Of a stretch of 64,000 bases of DNA, positions 43,096 through 51,642 are shown one piece after another. The stretch spans positions 62,001 to 126,000 of the forward strand of contig CALKJZ010000005.1 in assembly GCA_937995515.1 (NCBI GenBank), in the 5' to 3' direction. The DNA is from an uncultured Sphingomonadaceae bacterium (lineage in GTDB: Bacteria > Pseudomonadota > Alphaproteobacteria > Sphingomonadales > Sphingomonadaceae). A program made the translations under genes and the position numbers. Every line of letters begins with the position of its first letter. Position 1 is the stretch's first letter. Below the pieces are notes generated by a model that was given only the letters and a program-made list of their open reading frames with translations, was not told the origin of the DNA and searched no databases.

Positions 43096-43463
43096 TTGCC
43101 GACTTTCTCCTTCGGCTTGCAATCGCCCTGCCGGTCGTGCTGCTCCTTGCTGTGGCGCTGCTGCTGGCCGCGCGCCGCGGCTGGGTGCCGTCCGGAGCTG
43201 TTGCGCCTGCCATCGGCCCGTGGTGCGGCATCGGGCGCGGCATGGGGCGCGGCATGGGGCGCCCTGCTGCCGCTCCGGCCGCGCTCGACATTGTCGCCCA
43301 GCGCAACCTCAGCCCGGCGCTCCGTCTTGCAGTGGTGCGCTATGCCGGCGAGGAGCTCCTCGTGGGCGTGGCGCCGCAGGGCTTCCAGCTTCTGGCGCGC
43401 CGGCCTGCGCCCGCCGCTTCGCCTGCGGCTGCTCCGGCCGCGATGGAGGAGAGCGGCCCATGA
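43092..43463 (+). CDS. fliO: Flagellar biosynthesis protein FliO
   Basis: Small membrane protein that helps assemble the FliP ring of the export gate. The 123 residues have one membrane helix (about 5-28), a GRGMGRGMGR stretch coded by a 12-bp direct repeat, and a compact cytoplasmic domain (LDIVAQRNLSPALRLAVVRYAGEELLVGVAPQGFQLL, as strands) typical of FliO. The start overlaps fliN and the stop overlaps fliP (ATGA). Confidence 0.87.
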   Translation: MIADFLLRLAIALPVVLLLAVALLLAARRGWVPSGAVAPAIGPWCGIGRGMGRGMGRPAAAPAALDIVAQRNLSPALRLAVVRYAGEELLVGVAPQGFQLLARRPAPAASPAAAPAAMEESGP

Positions 43464-44281
43464 TCCCCCTGCCCGGCCGGCACGTGCTGCTGCTCCTTGC
43501 GGGCCTCGTTGCGCTCCTGCTTTCGGCCGCGCCGGCAACCGCGCAGGAGCTGGCCGTGCCCCCGGCCGCGGCCGCCGAGGCGGGCCGCGCGCCTTCCGAG
43601 CTGTTTGAGGGCGTATCGGCGCTGGCCGAAGCCGGCGCCGGGCGCGGCGCGCTGTCGCTCTCGCTCCAGATCCTCATCCTGATGGCGCTCCTCACGGTGC
43701 TGCCCTCGGTGGTCCTGATGATGACGGCCTTCCTGCGCATCGTGATCGTCCTTGCCATCCTCCGGCAGGCCATCGGGCTGCAGCAGGCGCCACCCAACCA
43801 GCTGCTGGTCGGCCTTGCGCTGTTCATGACCTTCTTCGTGATGCAGCCTGCGCTTGCCGACATCAATGCCGCCGCGCTCCAGCCCTGGGCGGCCGACGCG
43901 ATCCCCGCCGAAGTGGCGATCAGCCGGGCAGGCGACGTGCTCCACAGCTTCATGATGGCCAACACCCGCACGGCGGACCTCAAGCTCTTTGCCGATCTCG
44001 CCGGGCTCGGCCCGTTCGCAACGCCAGAGGAGGTGCCCATGCGCGTTCTGATGCCGGCCTTTGCCACCTCGGAACTGAAGACAGCCTTCCAGATTGGCAT
44101 CCTCCTGTTCCTGCCCTTCCTCATCATCGATCTCGTGGTGGCAAGCGTTCTGATGGCGCTGGGCATGATGATGGTCTCGCCCATCATGATCGCCCTGCCC
44201 TTCAAGCTGATGCTGTTCGTCGCGGTGGATGGCTGGGCGCTGGTAATGGGCTCGCTGGCTGCCAGTTTCGCAGGAGGCTGA
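43460..44281 (+). CDS. fliP: Flagellar export gate protein FliP
   Basis: Forms the core of the type III export pore with FliQ and FliR. The 273 residues have a cleavable signal peptide (ending ATAQE), then LSLSLQILILMALLTVLPSVVLMMTAFLRIVIVL (first helices), QQAPPNQLLVGLALFMTFFVM, and the C-terminal helices TAFQIGILLFLPFLIIDLVVASVLMALGMMM-VSP. This is the most conserved part of the apparatus and the call is secure. The start overlaps the fliO stop. Confidence 0.97.
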   Translation: MIPLPGRHVLLLLAGLVALLLSAAPATAQELAVPPAAAAEAGRAPSELFEGVSALAEAGAGRGALSLSLQILILMALLTVLPSVVLMMTAFLRIVIVLAILRQAIGLQQAPPNQLLVGLALFMTFFVMQPALADINAAALQPWAADAIPAEVAISRAGDVLHSFMMANTRTADLKLFADLAGLGPFATPEEVPMRVLMPAFATSELKTAFQIGILLFLPFLIIDLVVASVLMALGMMMVSPIMIALPFKLMLFVAVDGWALVMGSLAASFAGG

Positions 44282-44284
44282 GGC

Positions 44285-44554
44285 ATGGGTGAGGCGCTTC
44301 TCTACGACAGCGCGGTGCGCGCGCTCTGGGTGCTGGCGATGGCGGTGATGCCGGCGCTCGTGCCGGCGCTTGCCATCGGGCTCATTGTCGGGCTGGTGCA
44401 GGCGGCCACATCGGTCAACGAGGTCACGCTTTCGTTCGTGCCCAAGCTGGTGGGCGTCCTTGCCGCGATGCTGCTGTTCGGCGGCACGACAGGCGGGCTG
44501 CTGCTCGATTTCACCCGCGACGTGCTTGCCGCCATCCCGGCGATGGCGCGCTAG
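44285..44554 (+). CDS. fliQ: Flagellar export gate protein FliQ
   Basis: An 89-residue protein with two membrane helices (about 16-40 and 53-75) that packs around FliP/FliR in the export gate. The conserved linker reads GLVQAATSVNEVTLSFVPKLVGV. It starts 3 bp after fliP and ends 11 bp before fliR. Confidence 0.95.
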   Translation: MGEALLYDSAVRALWVLAMAVMPALVPALAIGLIVGLVQAATSVNEVTLSFVPKLVGVLAAMLLFGGTTGGLLLDFTRDVLAAIPAMAR

Positions 44555-44565
44555 GGGGCACTGCC

Positions 44566-45345
44566 ATGGAGGTGGTCGCAGCCCTTGCGGCGCCCGAGCG
44601 CTTCCTGTTCGAACTGGTGTTTGCCTCGCTGCGCACGGGGGCCGCGCTCGCGCTGCTGCCCGCGCTCGGCGGCCAGCTCGTGCCCGTCCAGGTCCGGGTC
44701 GGGCTTGCGGCCATGGTGGGCTTTCTCGTGCTCGCGCTCCCGGCTGCGCCCGCGCCCCCGCCCGATCCGCTCGGCGTGGCCGGCCTTGCGGCGATCGCCG
44801 GCGAACTGCTGATCGGTGCCGCCGCCGCCCTGTTTGTCCATGCCGCCTTCGCCGCCGCTCAGGTGGCCGGCGAATGGCTGGCCCAGGCCATGGGGCTTGG
44901 CTTTGCCATGGCGGCTGCCGCCGACGGCCCGCCGCTCACCATGCTCTCCACGCTCTTTGCGCTTCTCATGTGGTCGGTCTTTCTCGGCAGCGGCGGGCAC
45001 CTCCTGCTGCTGCAGGTGCTGGTGGAAAGCTATGCCGCCATGCCGCAGGCCGGCCTGCTGTTCGAGCCAGGCCGGCTTTCGGCCATCCTCGGCTGGGGCG
45101 GCTTTTCGCTTGCAAGCGGCCTTCTTGCCGCGCTGCCCTTGGGGGTGGCGCTGCTGCTCCTCAACATCGCGCTGGCCATGGCCGCCAAGTCCGCACCGCA
45201 GCTCAACCTCTTCTCGGTCGGCTTTCCGGTGATGCTCCTGGTCACGCTCGCGGGCCTGCCGCTTGCGCTGCCGGGCCTTGCGGCCAGCCTTGCCTCCGCC
45301 CTCGTTGCGCTGCAGCGCCAGCTCGGCGAGGTACTGCTTGGCTGA
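44566..45345 (+). CDS. fliR: Flagellar export gate protein FliR
   Basis: A 259-residue export-gate protein with about six membrane helices. Recognisable parts are LPALGGQLVPVQVRVGLA, the long amphipathic region AFAAAQVAGEWLAQAMGLGFAMA, and LAMAAKSAPQLNLFSVGFPVMLLV. GGGG(C)ACTGCC precedes the ATG without a strong ribosome-binding site. The end overlaps the TTG start of flhB by 8 bases. Confidence 0.95.
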   Translation: MEVVAALAAPERFLFELVFASLRTGAALALLPALGGQLVPVQVRVGLAAMVGFLVLALPAAPAPPPDPLGVAGLAAIAGELLIGAAAALFVHAAFAAAQVAGEWLAQAMGLGFAMAAAADGPPLTMLSTLFALLMWSVFLGSGGHLLLLQVLVESYAAMPQAGLLFEPGRLSAILGWGGFSLASGLLAALPLGVALLLLNIALAMAAKSAPQLNLFSVGFPVMLLVTLAGLPLALPGLAASLASALVALQRQLGEVLLG

Positions 45346-46471
45346 GAGCCAGACCGGGCAGGAGCGCACCGAGGCGCCGACCGAGCGCCGGCGGCGCGAT
45401 GCGAGACAGAAGGGCGACCGGCTCTTCTCCCGCGAGCTCGGCAATGCGATGAGCGCCGTGGCGGGGGCGCTGTGGCTGATGCTGTTCGCCGGCGACCTCG
45501 CGGCGGCGTTCCGCATCGGTGCAGCCCGGCTGTTCGCCATGCCCGCAGGCGAGGCCGAGGCCAGCAGCATGATCGAGCTCGCGCGCCTCTTCGCCGCCCC
45601 GCTCGTTCCGCCGCTTGCCGCGCTTGCAGTGGCCGTGGCAGCCGCCGTGCTGGCCGGGCAGGCGCTCACCGGCGGCATCAGCCTTGCGCCCAACCTGCTC
45701 GTGCCGAAAGCCGAACGGCTGAACCCGCTGAAGGGCCTCGCCCGCATGTTCGGCCGCAGGGGATTGGTAGAACTGGCCAAGGCGCTCGCCAAGGCGTGCC
45801 TCATCATCGGGCTGGGCGGATGGATCCTCTGGAGCGGGATTTTCGAGCTCGCCGCCCTTTCTGCCATGCCGCTCGAACAGGGGTTGGCAGCCGCGATGTC
45901 GCGGGGCCTCCTGCTGTTCGCAAGCCTCGCCCTCGGGCTGGTCGTGATCGCGGCGGGCGACCTTCCCATCCAGTTCGTGCAGTGGATCGGGCGGCTGCGG
46001 ATGACCCGCCAGGAGCTGAAGGACGAGCTGAAGGAAACCGAGGGGCGGCCGGAGGTCAAGGCCGCCCAGCGCCGCGCAGCGCGCGAGATGATGCGCCGCA
46101 GCAACCGGGCCGCTGTTGCCGCGGCAACGGTCGTGGTGACCAACCCCACGCATTTTGCCGTTGCGCTTCGCTACCGCCCCGAGACGGACCCGGCACCCGT
46201 CATCCTTGCCAAGGGGCGCGGGCTGCTCGCCGAGGTCATCCGCGAGATTGCCCGCGCGGAAGGGGTGATGACGCTCTCCTATCCCTCGGTCGCGCGCGCG
46301 CTCTACTACACCGGGCGCATCGGTGCGACCATCCGCGAGGATCTCTTCCCCGCGGTTGCGATCATCCTTGCCTTCGTGATGCGCTTCGAGCCCGGGCAGC
46401 GACAGCGCCCGCCCGAGGTCGAGGCCCCGGCCTCGGCGCGCTACGACGAGGAGGGGCGGCGCACGCCCTGA
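45338..46471 (+). CDS. flhB: Flagellar export switch protein FlhB
   Basis: Inner-membrane export protein whose autocleavage switches export from hook to filament proteins. The 377 residues start with the charged region RTEAPTERRRRDARQKGD, have four membrane helices (about 38-210), and a cytoplasmic domain with the self-cleaving NPTH motif (N269-P270-T-H). A TTG start is chosen because it gives the conserved start region and the normal overlap with fliR; no ATG is suitable. It is the last flagellar gene here; flhA, fliC and motAB lie elsewhere. Confidence 0.95.
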   Translation: MAESQTGQERTEAPTERRRRDARQKGDRLFSRELGNAMSAVAGALWLMLFAGDLAAAFRIGAARLFAMPAGEAEASSMIELARLFAAPLVPPLAALAVAVAAAVLAGQALTGGISLAPNLLVPKAERLNPLKGLARMFGRRGLVELAKALAKACLIIGLGGWILWSGIFELAALSAMPLEQGLAAAMSRGLLLFASLALGLVVIAAGDLPIQFVQWIGRLRMTRQELKDELKETEGRPEVKAAQRRAAREMMRRSNRAAVAAATVVVTNPTHFAVALRYRPETDPAPVILAKGRGLLAEVIREIARAEGVMTLSYPSVARALYYTGRIGATIREDLFPAVAIILAFVMRFEPGQRQRPPEVEAPASARYDEEGRRTP

Positions 46472-46505
46472 ACCCCGTTTCTTGGCGATTCATGAAGGCT
46501 CTGCC

Positions 46506-47492
46506 ATGGCACCCCCCATGGGCAGGGCGCAACATCGGCTGGCCGTGGTGGGCGCAGGCGTGGCCGGCTGCGCGGCCGCGCGAGCAATTGCCGGGGCGGG
46601 CCTTGCCGTGACCCTCGTCGACAAGGGGCGCGTGCCCGGCGGGCGGCTTTCGCACAAGCGGCTCCAGACGCCGGCCGGGCCGGTAACCGGCGCCATTGGC
46701 GCGCAATATGCAACGGCCACCTCGGCGCGGTTCGGGGCGCATCTCGCCGCCCTCGCACAGCAGGGGCTCGCCGCGCAGTGGTGCCCGCAGGGCCTCGAGC
46801 CGGATCGGGCCCGCTTCGTGGGCGTGCCCACCATGCCCGCGCTGCTGGGAGAGATGGCCCCGCACGCCGAGCTGCGGATGCAGACGCGGGTGGCAGCGCT
46901 TGCGCGCGCTGGCGACGGCTGGCGCCTTGCAACCGACCGCGCGCCCCTTGGGCCGTTCGCAGCCGTGCTGGTGACCGCGCCGGCCCCGCAGGCGCAGGCG
47001 CTCCTGCAGCCGGTCGCCCCGAGGCTCGCCGAGGCGGCCGGGGCCGCACGCCTCAGCCCCTGCTGGTCAGCGCTCCTCTGGTTCGAGGAGAGGCTCGAGC
47101 CGGGCTTCGATGCCGCCCGCCCCGGCCATCCAGCGGCCGCCTGGGTCGCGCGCGAGGGTGCGCGGCCGGGGGCCGCCCCGTGCGGCGATCTCTGGGTGGT
47201 GCAGGCCGGTCCCGAATGGTCGGCAGCCCATCTCGAGGCAGACGGCGACGCGGTTGCCACCCTGATGGCCGAGGCCCTTGCCGTGGTGTGCGGCACGCGC
47301 GCGCGGCCGGCCGCGCGCCGCGCACACCGCTGGCGCTTCGCGCTTGTGGCAGAGCCCGCAGGGCCCGACACGCTGACCGACCCGGAGCGCCGGCTTGCAG
47401 CGGCCGGCGACTGGCTTTGCGGCCCCGGCATCGAGGCGGCCTTCCACGCCGGCGAGGCGGCCGGGCGTGCCATGGCGGGCTGGTTTGCCTGA
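46506..47492 (+). CDS. FAD-dependent amine-oxidase/renalase-like oxidoreductase
   Basis: A 328-residue flavoprotein. The Rossmann FAD loop is RLAVVGAGVAGCAAARAI (GxGxxG at 16-21), followed by VTLVDKGRVPGGRLSHKR, the usual G-G-R-x motif of amine oxidase and renalase-like proteins, and the C-terminal FAD-binding AAGDWLCGPGIEAAFHAGEAAGRAM. The ATG is chosen over a TTG 24 bases upstream because GAAGG lies 8 bases before it. The amidase gene overlaps its stop (TGATG). The substrate is not evident. Confidence 0.87.
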   Translation: MAPPMGRAQHRLAVVGAGVAGCAAARAIAGAGLAVTLVDKGRVPGGRLSHKRLQTPAGPVTGAIGAQYATATSARFGAHLAALAQQGLAAQWCPQGLEPDRARFVGVPTMPALLGEMAPHAELRMQTRVAALARAGDGWRLATDRAPLGPFAAVLVTAPAPQAQALLQPVAPRLAEAAGAARLSPCWSALLWFEERLEPGFDAARPGHPAAAWVAREGARPGAAPCGDLWVVQAGPEWSAAHLEADGDAVATLMAEALAVVCGTRARPAARRAHRWRFALVAEPAGPDTLTDPERRLAAAGDWLCGPGIEAAFHAGEAAGRAMAGWFA

Positions 47493-48724
47493 TGCCCCGC
47501 CTGCCGGCGCTCCTTGCCCTTCTCCTCCTGCTGCTCGGCGCGCCGCTTGCCGCGCAGACGGCACGGATCCTCGATCTCGTGCTGGCGGCAGAGGGCGATG
47601 CCGTGATCGCGCGCCTTGCCCTTTCGGGCCCGCCCGAGGGCGGGATGCGGGCGCTCGCGCTCCGCGATCCGGACCGGCTGGCGATTGACATTGCTGGCGC
47701 GGCGGCCGTGCGCCGCGAAGCCGCGGGCGCAGGCGGGGTGCGGGCTGCGCGCGCCGGGCAGTTCGACCCGCAGACGGTGCGCCTTGTGTTCGATCTCGCC
47801 CGGCCCATGGAGATTGTCGCAGCGCACCAGCCCGAACCGCACACGCTGGAGGTGCGGCTGCGGCCCGTTTCTGCTGCGGCCTTTGCGGCGCTGGCCCGGC
47901 GCGGGCGCGTGGCCCTGGCGCCCGGGCCGGGCGCTGCGGCGCCCCCGCCCATGCCGCCCTCCGATCGCGAGCTGGCCGAGGTGGAAGCGCTGCTTGCCGC
48001 CGAGGACCGGCAGCGCGCCGAGGCCGCCGCCCGGCAGCCGCGACGGGCGAAGCCGCTGGTGGTGATCGATGCCGGGCATGGTGGCAGGGACGTGGGCGCG
48101 ATCAGCGTCCACGGGCGGTACGAGAAGGATTTCACCCTTGCCGTCGCGCGCGCAGCGCAGCGGGCGATCGAGCGGCGCGGGGGCATCGAAGTCCGCCTCA
48201 CCCGTGCGGACGACCGATTCCTCACCCTTGGCGAGCGGGTCAGGATCGCGCGCGAGGCCGGCGCCGACCTCTTTCTCTCGATCCATGCCGACAGCGCACC
48301 CAATGCGCTCGCGCGGGGGGCCAGCGTCTACACCCTCTCCGAAGTCGCCTCCGACCGGGAGGCGGCCCGGCTTGCCCGGCGGGAAAACCGCGCCGACATG
48401 ATCGCCGGTGCCGACTTCTCCGGCCAGGATTCCGAGGTCGTGCCGATCCTCCTTGACCTCGGCAAGCGCGATTCGATGAACGCCAGTGCCGGGTTCGCAC
48501 AGCTGCTGCAGACGCACCTCGCCGCCCGCGGGGTGGGCTTCCGCTCGGAGTTCCATCGCTTCGCGGGCTTCCAGGTGCTGCGCAATCTCGGCGTGCCGGC
48601 GGTGCTGCTCGAAAGCGGCTATCTCTCCAACGAGGAGGACAGCCGGCTGCTGTTCGAACGGCGGACCCAGGAGGCGTTCGCGGAAGGAATAGCCGATGCG
48701 GTGCGCGCCTGGCTGGGGCGCTAG
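47492..48724 (+). CDS. N-acetylmuramoyl-L-alanine amidase (Amidase_3, AMIN domain)
   Basis: Periplasmic zinc amidase that cuts the stem peptide from peptidoglycan for daughter-cell separation. The 410 residues have a signal peptide (about 1-21, ending PLAAQ), an AMIN domain (about 25-125) for localisation, a linker, and the catalytic domain with zinc ligands H196 (DAGHGGRD), E211 (YEKDF) and H265 (SIHADSA), and the catalytic Glu in LLESGYLSNEED. It overlaps the upstream gene by one base. It resembles AmiC in domain order. Confidence 0.93.
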   Translation: MPRLPALLALLLLLLGAPLAAQTARILDLVLAAEGDAVIARLALSGPPEGGMRALALRDPDRLAIDIAGAAAVRREAAGAGGVRAARAGQFDPQTVRLVFDLARPMEIVAAHQPEPHTLEVRLRPVSAAAFAALARRGRVALAPGPGAAAPPPMPPSDRELAEVEALLAAEDRQRAEAAARQPRRAKPLVVIDAGHGGRDVGAISVHGRYEKDFTLAVARAAQRAIERRGGIEVRLTRADDRFLTLGERVRIAREAGADLFLSIHADSAPNALARGASVYTLSEVASDREAARLARRENRADMIAGADFSGQDSEVVPILLDLGKRDSMNASAGFAQLLQTHLAARGVGFRSEFHRFAGFQVLRNLGVPAVLLESGYLSNEEDSRLLFERRTQEAFAEGIADAVRAWLGR

Positions 48725-48739
48725 GCCCGCGGCAGGCGC

Positions 48740-49465
48740 TCAGGATTCGAGCGCCGGGTGGCCGGCCGCGCGGGTGAGGAAGCGGATGCATTCCTCGCGG
48801 CAGCGGGCCTTGTCGGCGTCGGACAGGCCCGGCTGGAAATAGCGGTTGAGCGCCTCGCCGACCGTTGCAAAGATGAGCGAGGCGGCGATGTCGATGTCCA
48901 TGCCCGTCGAGCCGTAGCGCTGCTCGATGGCCGAAAGGTGGCTGCGCACCCATTCCTCCGTCACCTCGCGGGCCGCCATGAAGAAGGGCTCGGCCTCCGG
49001 ATTGCGGTGCCCCTTGGCCTTGGCGGATGCCACGCACTCGGAACCCTCGTGGACGATCGTGTCCCACGCGCTGTTGGCCTCGCAGAAATCGAAGCAGCGG
49101 TTGACCGTGGTGCGGAAGGTGAGTGTCTCGAGCGGCTCGTCACCCTGCATGGCGGCAATCATCTTGAGTCCGTGCAGCCGGCCGAGCTCGGCGAGCAGCG
49201 CCCCCTTCGAGCCGAAATGGTAGAAGATCGAGCCTTCCGAGACGTCTGCGGCGCGGGCGATATCGGCCGTGCCGGTGTGCGCATAGCCCTGGGCGAGAAA
49301 GAGCTGGTAGGCCGCCTCGAGCACGCGCGCACGCGTCTCCGAGGGGTCGTAGCGGCGCGTGCGCGCATCCCCGGGCCCCGGGGCCCGCGGTGCCCCGGCC
49401 GCCCCCGCGCGTGCGGCCAACGCACGGCTCCTCCCGCTGTCGCTCGCCCTTGTTGCCATGTCCAT
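48740..49465 (-). CDS. TetR-family transcriptional regulator
   Basis: A 241-residue regulator. After an Arg/Ala-rich 35-residue leader, the TetR helix-turn-helix is clear: ARVLEAAYQLFLAQGYAHTGTADIARAADVSEGSIFYHFGSKGALLAEL (about 42-90, in helices). The C-terminal ligand domain has no assigned effector. GGCAGGG precedes the ATG. It converges with the amidase gene (15-bp gap) and diverges from the DUF2459 gene, its most likely target together with the oxidoreductase behind that gene. Confidence 0.9.
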   Translation of the reverse strand: MDMATRASDSGRSRALAARAGAAGAPRAPGPGDARTRRYDPSETRARVLEAAYQLFLAQGYAHTGTADIARAADVSEGSIFYHFGSKGALLAELGRLHGLKMIAAMQGDEPLETLTFRTTVNRCFDFCEANSAWDTIVHEGSECVASAKAKGHRNPEAEPFFMAAREVTEEWVRSHLSAIEQRYGSTGMDIDIAASLIFATVGEALNRYFQPGLSDADKARCREECIRFLTRAAGHPALES

Positions 49466-49540
49466 CCCTGCCGGAAAGCCGAAAGAGCGCTTCCTGTGCC
49501 GCAAAACTGAGCCGCAGTCAAAAGCCGGGCTTGGGGCAGG

Positions 49541-49556
49541 ATGGCCATAAGGCCAT
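49541..49556. promoter_or_regulatory. Short inverted repeat, TetR operator candidate
   Basis: ATGGCC-ATAA-GGCCAT is an exact inverted repeat with a 4-base centre in the 100-bp divergent region, 9 bases before the DUF2459 start. CCATAAGG also occurs twice in tandem. Proximity to the TetR gene is the only functional support. Confidence 0.35.
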
Positions 49557-49565
49557 AAGGCGCGC

Positions 49566-50297
49566 ATGGGCACGCCCGCACGCAGGGGAGGGACAGACGG
49601 ATGCGGGCCCGGCGGCTGGCCGCGGCGGATCCTCGACGCGGCCGGGCGCTGCCTGCGCAGGCTTGCCCGCCTTGTCGCCGGCCTGATCGTGGCGCTTCTC
49701 CTTGCCCTGCTCGTGGGCGCGCTCTGGCCCGAGAACCGGCACTGGCAGGAACCCGAGCGGGGCATCACCATCTTCGTCGCCGGAACCGCCGCGCACACCG
49801 AGCTGATCCTGCCGGTGGCCGCCGCGGGGCACGACTGGCGCGACCGCATCAGCGGCCATCATTTCCGCGACGGGCGCACGCCAGCGGCCTATCTCAGCTT
49901 CTCGTGGGGGGAACGAAACTTCTTCCTGACGACTGAGACCTGGGCCGATTTCCGCCTCTCGGCCGGGCTTCGCGCGCTGGTGCGCGGGCACGAGACCCTG
50001 ATCCACGTCTACCGCATCGACGGGCCGCCGGAGGCCGCGCCGCTGCGGCTTTCGGAGGCGCAATATCGGCGGCTGGTGTCGCATCTGGGAGCCCAGTTTG
50101 CCGAAAGCCGCGAGGTCATTTCCGGCTATGGCGAGACCGACAGCTTCTTTCCGGCGCGCGGGCGCTACACCCCCTTTCGCACCTGCAACCAGTGGACCCG
50201 CGACGCGCTCGCCGAAGCCGGCGTGCGGGTGGGCCGCTGGACACCTCTGGCGCAATCGCTCATGTGGCGGTTCCGGCGGGAGGAGGAGGCCGAATGA
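49566..50297 (+). CDS. DUF2459 (TIGR02117-type) protein
   Basis: A 243-residue protein with one N-terminal membrane helix (about 33-55: LARLVAGLIVALLLALLVGAL) and a periplasmic domain: TIFVAGTAAHTELILPVAA, AAYLSFSWGERNFFLTTETW, and RTCNQWTRDALAEAGV, where the Cys and nearby His suggest a papain-like arrangement. DUF2459 proteins often neighbour PHA or urease genes, but their function is unproven. The stop overlaps the next gene as ATGA. Confidence 0.85.
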   Translation: MGTPARRGGTDGCGPGGWPRRILDAAGRCLRRLARLVAGLIVALLLALLVGALWPENRHWQEPERGITIFVAGTAAHTELILPVAAAGHDWRDRISGHHFRDGRTPAAYLSFSWGERNFFLTTETWADFRLSAGLRALVRGHETLIHVYRIDGPPEAAPLRLSEAQYRRLVSHLGAQFAESREVISGYGETDSFFPARGRYTPFRTCNQWTRDALAEAGVRVGRWTPLAQSLMWRFRREEEAE

Positions 50298-51307
50298 GCA
50301 GCAAGAGGCGGGTGTGGCGGCTGGCGCGGCGGCCGGTTGGCGAGATTGCACCGGGAGACCTTGTCCTCACCGAGGAGCCGCTCCCCGAGCCGCGGGAGGG
50401 GGAGTTTGTCGTCGCCGTCCGCTACCTCTCGCTCGACCCGACCAACCGCATCTGGATGTCGGACATGGAGCAATACATGCCGCCCGTGGGCCTCGGCGAG
50501 CCGATGCGCGGCGGCATCGTGGGGCGCGTGATCCGCAGCCGCCGGCCAGACGTGCGCGAGGGCCAGCTGATGGCCGGGCTCGGCCAATGGGCCGATGCCA
50601 TCCTCACCGACGGCACGGGGCTGCAGCCCATGCCGGAGATCCCCGGCCTCTCCATCGCACAGGCGTTCGGGACCTTCGGCGTGGTCGGCCCGACCGCCTA
50701 TTTCGGCCTGCTCGAGATCGGCCAGCCGAAGCCGGGCGAGACGCTTGTCGTCTCGGCCGCCGCCGGCGGTGTCGGGCAGATCGTGGGGCAGATCGGCAGG
50801 ATCAAGGGCTGCCGCGTCATCGGCATTGCCGGCGGGCCGGAGAAGTGCCGGTTCGTGACCGAGGAGCTCGGCTTCGATTCGGCCATCGACTACAAGGCCG
50901 AGGACGTGGGCGCAGCGCTCGATCGGCTGGCGCCCGATGGGGTGGACATCAACTTCGAACAGGTGGGCGGACCCATCATGTGCGCTGTGGTGGAACGTCT
51001 GCGGCTGTTCGGCCGGATGCCGCTGTGCGGCATGATCTCCACTTACAATGCAACCAGGGCCCCGGAGGAACCCGGCTTCTGGACCCGAATCCTCATGCGC
51101 CGGCTCACCGTCCGCGGCTTCATCGTGACCGATTTTGCCCCGCGCTTTCAGGAATGTTTCCAGGAGCTTGGCATGTGGATGCTGAGCGGGCAGGTGAAGA
51201 CCCGGCAGGATATCCGGCCAGGCCTCGAACGGGCTGAGGAATGGGTGAAGCTCCTCTATTCCGGCGGCAACTTCGGCAAGCTGCTAGTGGAGGTCAGCCC
51301 CGACTAG
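50294..51307 (+). CDS. MDR-family NADP-dependent oxidoreductase (CurA/PTGR-like)
   Basis: A 337-residue zinc-independent medium-chain reductase. Key parts are RYLSLDPTNRIWMSD, AFGTFGVVGPTAYFGLLEIG, and the NADP loop VSAAAGGVGQIVGQIGRIKGCRVIGIAGG. The family (prostaglandin reductase, curcumin reductase, leukotriene B4 dehydrogenase) reduces activated double bonds. The substrate here is unknown. The start overlaps the DUF2459 stop, so both may be under the TetR regulator. Confidence 0.92.
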   Translation: MSSKRRVWRLARRPVGEIAPGDLVLTEEPLPEPREGEFVVAVRYLSLDPTNRIWMSDMEQYMPPVGLGEPMRGGIVGRVIRSRRPDVREGQLMAGLGQWADAILTDGTGLQPMPEIPGLSIAQAFGTFGVVGPTAYFGLLEIGQPKPGETLVVSAAAGGVGQIVGQIGRIKGCRVIGIAGGPEKCRFVTEELGFDSAIDYKAEDVGAALDRLAPDGVDINFEQVGGPIMCAVVERLRLFGRMPLCGMISTYNATRAPEEPGFWTRILMRRLTVRGFIVTDFAPRFQECFQELGMWMLSGQVKTRQDIRPGLERAEEWVKLLYSGGNFGKLLVEVSPD

Positions 51308-51335
51308 GCCACTGCGAAAACCGGGCCCGAACCGG

Positions 51336-51632
51336 TCAGGACGCCTTGCGGCGCACCACCTCGCCTGGGATGACCGGGCCCTCGGCATCGCCCGGGCCGG
51401 CAAGTGCCGCGGCCGCCCTGCGCTGTTCGTGGCGCCGGATGGCGCGCGCTGCCGCATAGGTGCCGACAGCCGCCGCAACCATGCCCCACGGCCCGAGCGT
51501 GCGGGCGATCCGGGGCAGGACGACGGGCAGCACCACACTCGCCACGAGACCGACGGGGCCGGCCGCCGTTCCGAGCGTGCGAAGGAGCGACTGGCTTGCA
51601 GCCTGGGTGACAAGCGGTGCGATCAGGGCCAT
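51336..51632 (-). CDS. Small membrane protein of unknown function
   Basis: A 98-residue protein with two hydrophobic stretches (about 22-42, GPVGLVASVVLPVVLP, and 49-63, GPWGMVAAAVGTYAAA) and a basic, then acidic, tail. I recognise no family. GAGGAA precedes the ATG. It starts 10 bp after the hemW stop on the same strand and is probably the end of the rph-rdgB-hemW operon. It converges with the MDR gene (28-bp gap). Confidence 0.7.
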   Translation of the reverse strand: MALIAPLVTQAASQSLLRTLGTAAGPVGLVASVVLPVVLPRIARTLGPWGMVAAAVGTYAAARAIRRHEQRRAAAALAGPGDAEGPVIPGEVVRRKAS

Positions 51633-51642
51633 CGACGGTTCC

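Noticed and set aside
43228-43262. GGGCGCGGCATG repeat in fliO as a phase-variation site
   Set aside because: The 12-bp unit keeps the frame, so a change in number would only lengthen a Gly-Arg-Gly-Met stretch.
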